From Weissella muntiaci (GTDB lineage: Bacteria > Bacillota > Bacilli > Lactobacillales > Lactobacillaceae): a DNA stretch of 46,119 nt. Every line of letters begins with the position of its first letter. Within the stretch, counting starts at the first letter, position 1. The position numbers and the translations under genes were made by a program. Shown piece by piece: positions 43,709 to 46,119 of the stretch. The notes beneath the pieces were generated by a model. It did not search any database, was not told the DNA's origin, and saw nothing but the letters and a program-made list of their open reading frames with translations. The stretch covers positions 1 to 46,119 of the forward strand of contig NZ_SDGZ01000030.1 of the NCBI RefSeq assembly GCF_008107635.1, given 5' to 3'.

Positions 43709-44158
43709 TCAGACTGATGCATCTTTAGTGTCTAAGATTATCGTTACTGGCCCGTCATTCACGGATTCAACTGCCATATTCGCTCCAAAACGACCTTGCT
43801 CAACTGACACAAATTCTTTTAACATTTGATTGAATTGTTGATACATCTGCTCAGCAAGTGTGGGCTCGGCAGCCTTGGTAAAACTAGGTCGATTTCCATT
43901 CTTGATGTCAGCATATAGTGTAAACTGTGAAACAGACAGAACCGCGCCATGGATGTCCTGAATTGACAAATTCATTTTACCGGCTTGATCCGAAAATATT
44001 CGTAAATTTGTTATCTTGCGTACGGCATATGTTAAATCAAAGATCGTGTCATCCGGTCCAATTCCCACCAATAATAACAATCCAATTCCAATCTTCCCAA
44101 TCACTTTTTCATCAGTTGTAACTGAAGCTTTTGTAACCCGTTGAACTATGATCTTCAT
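43709..44158 (-). CDS. dtd: D-aminoacyl-tRNA deacylase
   Basis: A 149-residue Dtd that removes D-amino acids from tRNA. Its two signatures are visible: [19 protein letters not shown] and, near the C-terminus, [12 protein letters not shown] start at [13 protein letters not shown], the family's usual N-terminus. An upstream extension of ten codons is not family-like. In many Firmicutes dtd follows relA. Here it stands alone with a HesB-like gene. Confidence 0.95.
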   Translation of the reverse strand: MKIIVQRVTKASVTTDEKVIGKIGIGLLLLVGIGPDDTIFDLTYAVRKITNLRIFSDQAGKMNLSIQDIHGAVLSVSQFTLYADIKNGNRPSFTKAAEPTLAEQMYQQFNQMLKEFVSVEQGRFGANMAVESVNDGPVTIILDTKDASV

Positions 44159-44259
44159 TCCATCGACCCACCTGTATTTTTTATTCAATATAACATAATT
44201 TCATTAAAAGGTGACTTACCATATAATTAGAGTTAGAAAAACAATGGAGGAAATTAAAT

Positions 44260-45201
44260 ATGCGAATCGCAATTGCTGGCGCTGGTGCCATGGGTAGTCG
44301 CTTCGGGCTGATGCTTCATCAGGCAGGAAATGATGTTCTCTTAATTGATGGTTGGGAAGAGCACATCGACCAGATTAAACAGCATGGTTTACAAGCAAAC
44401 TTTAATGGTACCGATATGACCGTGGATCTGCCGATTGTCAGTCAAACAAACCTTGAACAACAACCACCTGTTCAATTAGTCATTGTCTTTACCAAAGCAA
44501 TGCAACTTGAGGGCATGTTACAGGACATTAAATCACTTCTTACAAACGATACTAAAGTGGTTGTCCTACTTAATGGTATTGGTCACGAAGACATTATTAA
44601 GCAATATCTACCGCTTGAGAATATCTTTATCGGTAATACAATGTGGACGGCAGAATTAATCGGTCCTGGTCAAATTAAATTATTAGGTAGCGGTTCGGTC
44701 GTTTTACAAAACATTGCACCTGGTCAAGAAGAAACCGCCCACAAGTTGGCCGAAATATTATCGGAAGCTGGGTTGAATGCGCGCTACTCCGATAACATTC
44801 GCTATGAGATCTATAAGAAGGCCACCGTTAATGCAAGTTTAAATACCTTATCGACGATCTTGGAAGCCAACATTACAACAATCGGTAATACGCATACAGC
44901 ATTAGATATCATCAAAAAATTAATTGGTGAATTTGTTGCCGTTGCGGCGGCCGAATCAATTGTTCTTGACCTCGATGAACTCGTTGCCAATATTGAAAAA
45001 ACGTTTGACCCGGCTGGAATTGGCCTTCATTTCCCTTCAATGTACCAAGATTTAATTCAAAATCATCGTTATACTGAGGTTGATTACATCAATGGAGCAA
45101 TTTCGCGTAAAGGTCAAGCATACGGAATTCCAACACCCTACAATGATTTGCTAACAGCGCTTGTTCACGCGAAGGAAGACATTCTAATCAAAGGTATTTA
45201 A
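44260..45201 (+). CDS. panE: 2-dehydropantoate 2-reductase
   Basis: A 313-residue ketopantoate reductase for pantothenate (and so CoA) synthesis. GAGAMGSRFGLMLHQAG is the NADPH loop, VVLLNGIGHED and NTMWTAELIGPGQIKLLGSG are typical. KKATVNASLNTLSTILEANITTI holds the conserved lysine and asparagine, and SMYQDLIQNHRYTEVDYINGAI with the catalytic Glu follows. TGGAGG lies 9 nt upstream of the ATG. Confidence 0.93.
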   Translation: MRIAIAGAGAMGSRFGLMLHQAGNDVLLIDGWEEHIDQIKQHGLQANFNGTDMTVDLPIVSQTNLEQQPPVQLVIVFTKAMQLEGMLQDIKSLLTNDTKVVVLLNGIGHEDIIKQYLPLENIFIGNTMWTAELIGPGQIKLLGSGSVVLQNIAPGQEETAHKLAEILSEAGLNARYSDNIRYEIYKKATVNASLNTLSTILEANITTIGNTHTALDIIKKLIGEFVAVAAAESIVLDLDELVANIEKTFDPAGIGLHFPSMYQDLIQNHRYTEVDYINGAISRKGQAYGIPTPYNDLLTALVHAKEDILIKGI

Positions 45202-45269
45202 AAGCCATATCATATCCTTTATAATTGACCAAGTAAGCACTATGATCCTACTTGAAAGAAGAATGTATT

Positions 45270-45689
45270 ATGTCTAGCTATCAAAATTTTATCGATTCGT
45301 CATACGGATTGGTTTATCTGTCAACTGCAGAGGACAACAAACCCAGCAGCCGGATCGTATCATTCGCTGTTGACGAAAATGATGCCAGTATTTGGTATGT
45401 TTTCTCAATTAATGCTGATACTTTAAAAACTCGTCAAGTTGAAAAGAACAACAAGATCGCGCTAATCACACCAGTTGATTTAAAGACAGGCATGCGTATG
45501 GGTTCTAACCGTGCTAAGATGATCAAATCATCTAAGTCTTGGGCAGACGTTCATCAACTTTTTGAAAATAATAAAGGTTTCATGTCAGCTCACAAACCAG
45601 CCACTGAGACATTATATGAAATTCATCTGAGTTCTTTGCTTCTGCAAACTTATAACCCAGCTGATGATCAAATTATCAATTTTAAATAA
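45270..45689 (+). CDS. Pyridoxamine 5'-phosphate oxidase-like split-barrel protein
   Basis: A 139-residue FMN-binding split-barrel protein. It begins SSYQNFIDSSYGLVYLSTAEDNKPSSRIVSFAV, with the KTRQVEKNNKIALITPV strand typical of general-stress/PPOX members. A flavin or related cofactor is expected. The substrate is unknown. Two starts are possible, 45252 (TTG) and 45270 (ATG), and I chose the ATG. It follows panE by about 70 nt on the same strand. Confidence 0.7.
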   Translation: MSSYQNFIDSSYGLVYLSTAEDNKPSSRIVSFAVDENDASIWYVFSINADTLKTRQVEKNNKIALITPVDLKTGMRMGSNRAKMIKSSKSWADVHQLFENNKGFMSAHKPATETLYEIHLSSLLLQTYNPADDQIINFK

Positions 45690-45778
45690 AATAAACGCTT
45701 CCCCAAAAAACGAAGTGTACCCAAAAGTTGCTTCAACTATTCTGGTACGCCTCAAAGTACGGGAAGCGTTTATTTTTT
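45688..45778. terminator. Long-armed hairpin, bidirectional terminator
   Basis: AAAATAAACGCTTCCC (45688-45703) and its 16-nt perfect complement (45761-45776) flank a 57-nt loop. The loop itself holds GTGTACC/GGTACGC and GTTG/CAAC stems. A run of T follows on the plus strand and A on the left. It overlaps both flanking stop codons. The unusual size of the loop suggests a small palindromic insertion recruited as terminator. Confidence 0.7.
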
Positions 45779-46069
45779 AATTTTCTGAATCTTTCCTTGT
45801 TCATTAACCGTAATGCCTTCTGCATTCAAACGCTTAATCTGCTCATCTCGTCCGTCACCCAGCAAAGCGATTCTGCCATCAGCTCGCACAACCCGCCACC
45901 AAGGCAGCTTATATTCATCAGATAGCCCGTGCAGGACTCTTGACACCTGCCTTGCGCCACGTGGAATACCAGCCAGGTTGGCAACATCGCGGTAACTTAC
46001 CACTTCACCATCTTTTAAATCCTGTAACACGCTAATTATTCGTTTCGTATTTTCAGTTAATTCAGCCAT
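45770..46069 (-). CDS. Alkyltransferase-like protein (ATL, MGMT fold)
   Basis: A 99-residue protein with the MGMT DNA-binding fold: GEVVSYRDVANLAGIPRGARQVSRVLHG (the arginine finger and recognition helix), then LPWWRVVRADGRI. Active MGMT has PCHRV. Here the cysteine is replaced by tryptophan, so it cannot take up alkyl groups. ATLs bind O6-alkylguanine and flag it for nucleotide excision repair. Length and motif agree with the ATL1/YbaZ group. It is the last gene in the window. Confidence 0.9.
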   Translation of the reverse strand: MAELTENTKRIISVLQDLKDGEVVSYRDVANLAGIPRGARQVSRVLHGLSDEYKLPWWRVVRADGRIALLGDGRDEQIKRLNAEGITVNEQGKIQKIKK

Positions 46070-46097
46070 TATCTTACCTCAATTTTTTACAAAAAAG

Positions 46098-46119
46098 ACA
46101 CCCATCACTGGGTGCCTTC
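46098..46119 (-). terminator. Terminator at the window edge
   Basis: GGCACCCA pairs with GGGTGTC, followed by six T on the minus strand. It would end a minus-strand gene lying beyond the window. Confidence 0.65.

Overview
This window looks like the chromosome of a low-GC lactic acid bacterium in the Lactobacillaceae. Weissella or a close relative is my inference. The grounds are the gene order (comEA-comEC-holA-rpsO-rpsT-rnjB-TPR-tuf-tig-clpX-engB, and alaS-ireB-ruvX-DUF1292), AGGAGG-type ribosome binding sites, an alaS T-box, an IreB-type phosphoprotein, YslB and nucleoside deoxyribosyltransferase genes, and AT-rich intergenic sequence. No rRNA, prophage or CRISPR array is visible. Almost all genes from 1.4 to 40.7 kb lie on the minus strand, so transcription runs from high to low coordinates.

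Region by region: (1) 1-1340 is the edge of an IS200/IS605 element, with a 5' part of tnpB facing left and a decayed tnpA facing right. (2) 1425-3030 is accessory: a TMEM175-like channel and a frameshifted quinone oxidoreductase. (3) 3.2-10.4 kb carries mgtE, an RluA-type pseudouridine synthase, nadK, relQ, a cysteine-free YjbH/SpxH-like protein, yfcE-type phosphodiesterase, rdgB, murI and a HAD phosphatase. (4) 10.4-20.5 kb carries trxA, mutS2, cvpA, zapA, engB, clpX, a VOC protein, tig, a DUF1003 protein and tuf. Between clpX and the VOC gene lie three tandem copies of a 129-bp element that folds into a long multi-helix hairpin. (5) 20.7-33.4 kb carries a TPR-like protein, RNase J2, S20, S15, DNA polymerase III delta, ComEC, ComEA, two DUF1292 proteins, RuvX, a HesB-like protein, IreB and alaS behind a T-box. 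(6) 33.5-41.7 kb carries a degenerate ADP-ribosylglycohydrolase-like protein, yslB, trmB, pepT, a Nif3 protein, trmK, a nucleoside deoxyribosyltransferase, a TPR protein, a Nudix hydrolase and small ORFs. (7) 41.8-46.1 kb carries tRNA-Val(UAC), an ArsB/NhaD-type permease, a second HesB-like protein, dtd, panE, a flavin split-barrel protein and an alkyltransferase-like protein.

The core genes cover translation (tuf, rpsO, rpsT, alaS, trmB, trmK, dtd, pseudouridine synthase), protein quality control (tig, clpX), RNA decay (rnjB), nucleotide-pool sanitation (rdgB, Nudix), stringent response and NADP supply (relQ-nadK), cell wall and division (murI, zapA), DNA repair (mutS2, alkyltransferase-like, holA) and DNA uptake (comEA-comEC).

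The strongest candidate for something undescribed is the triple repeat at 16051-16437. Copies 1 and 2 are nearly identical. Copy 3 differs in every helix, with the base changes compensated on the other strand, while the internal-loop segments stay constant. That pattern indicates a structured RNA, or a DNA hairpin kept for its fold, that I cannot assign to a known class.
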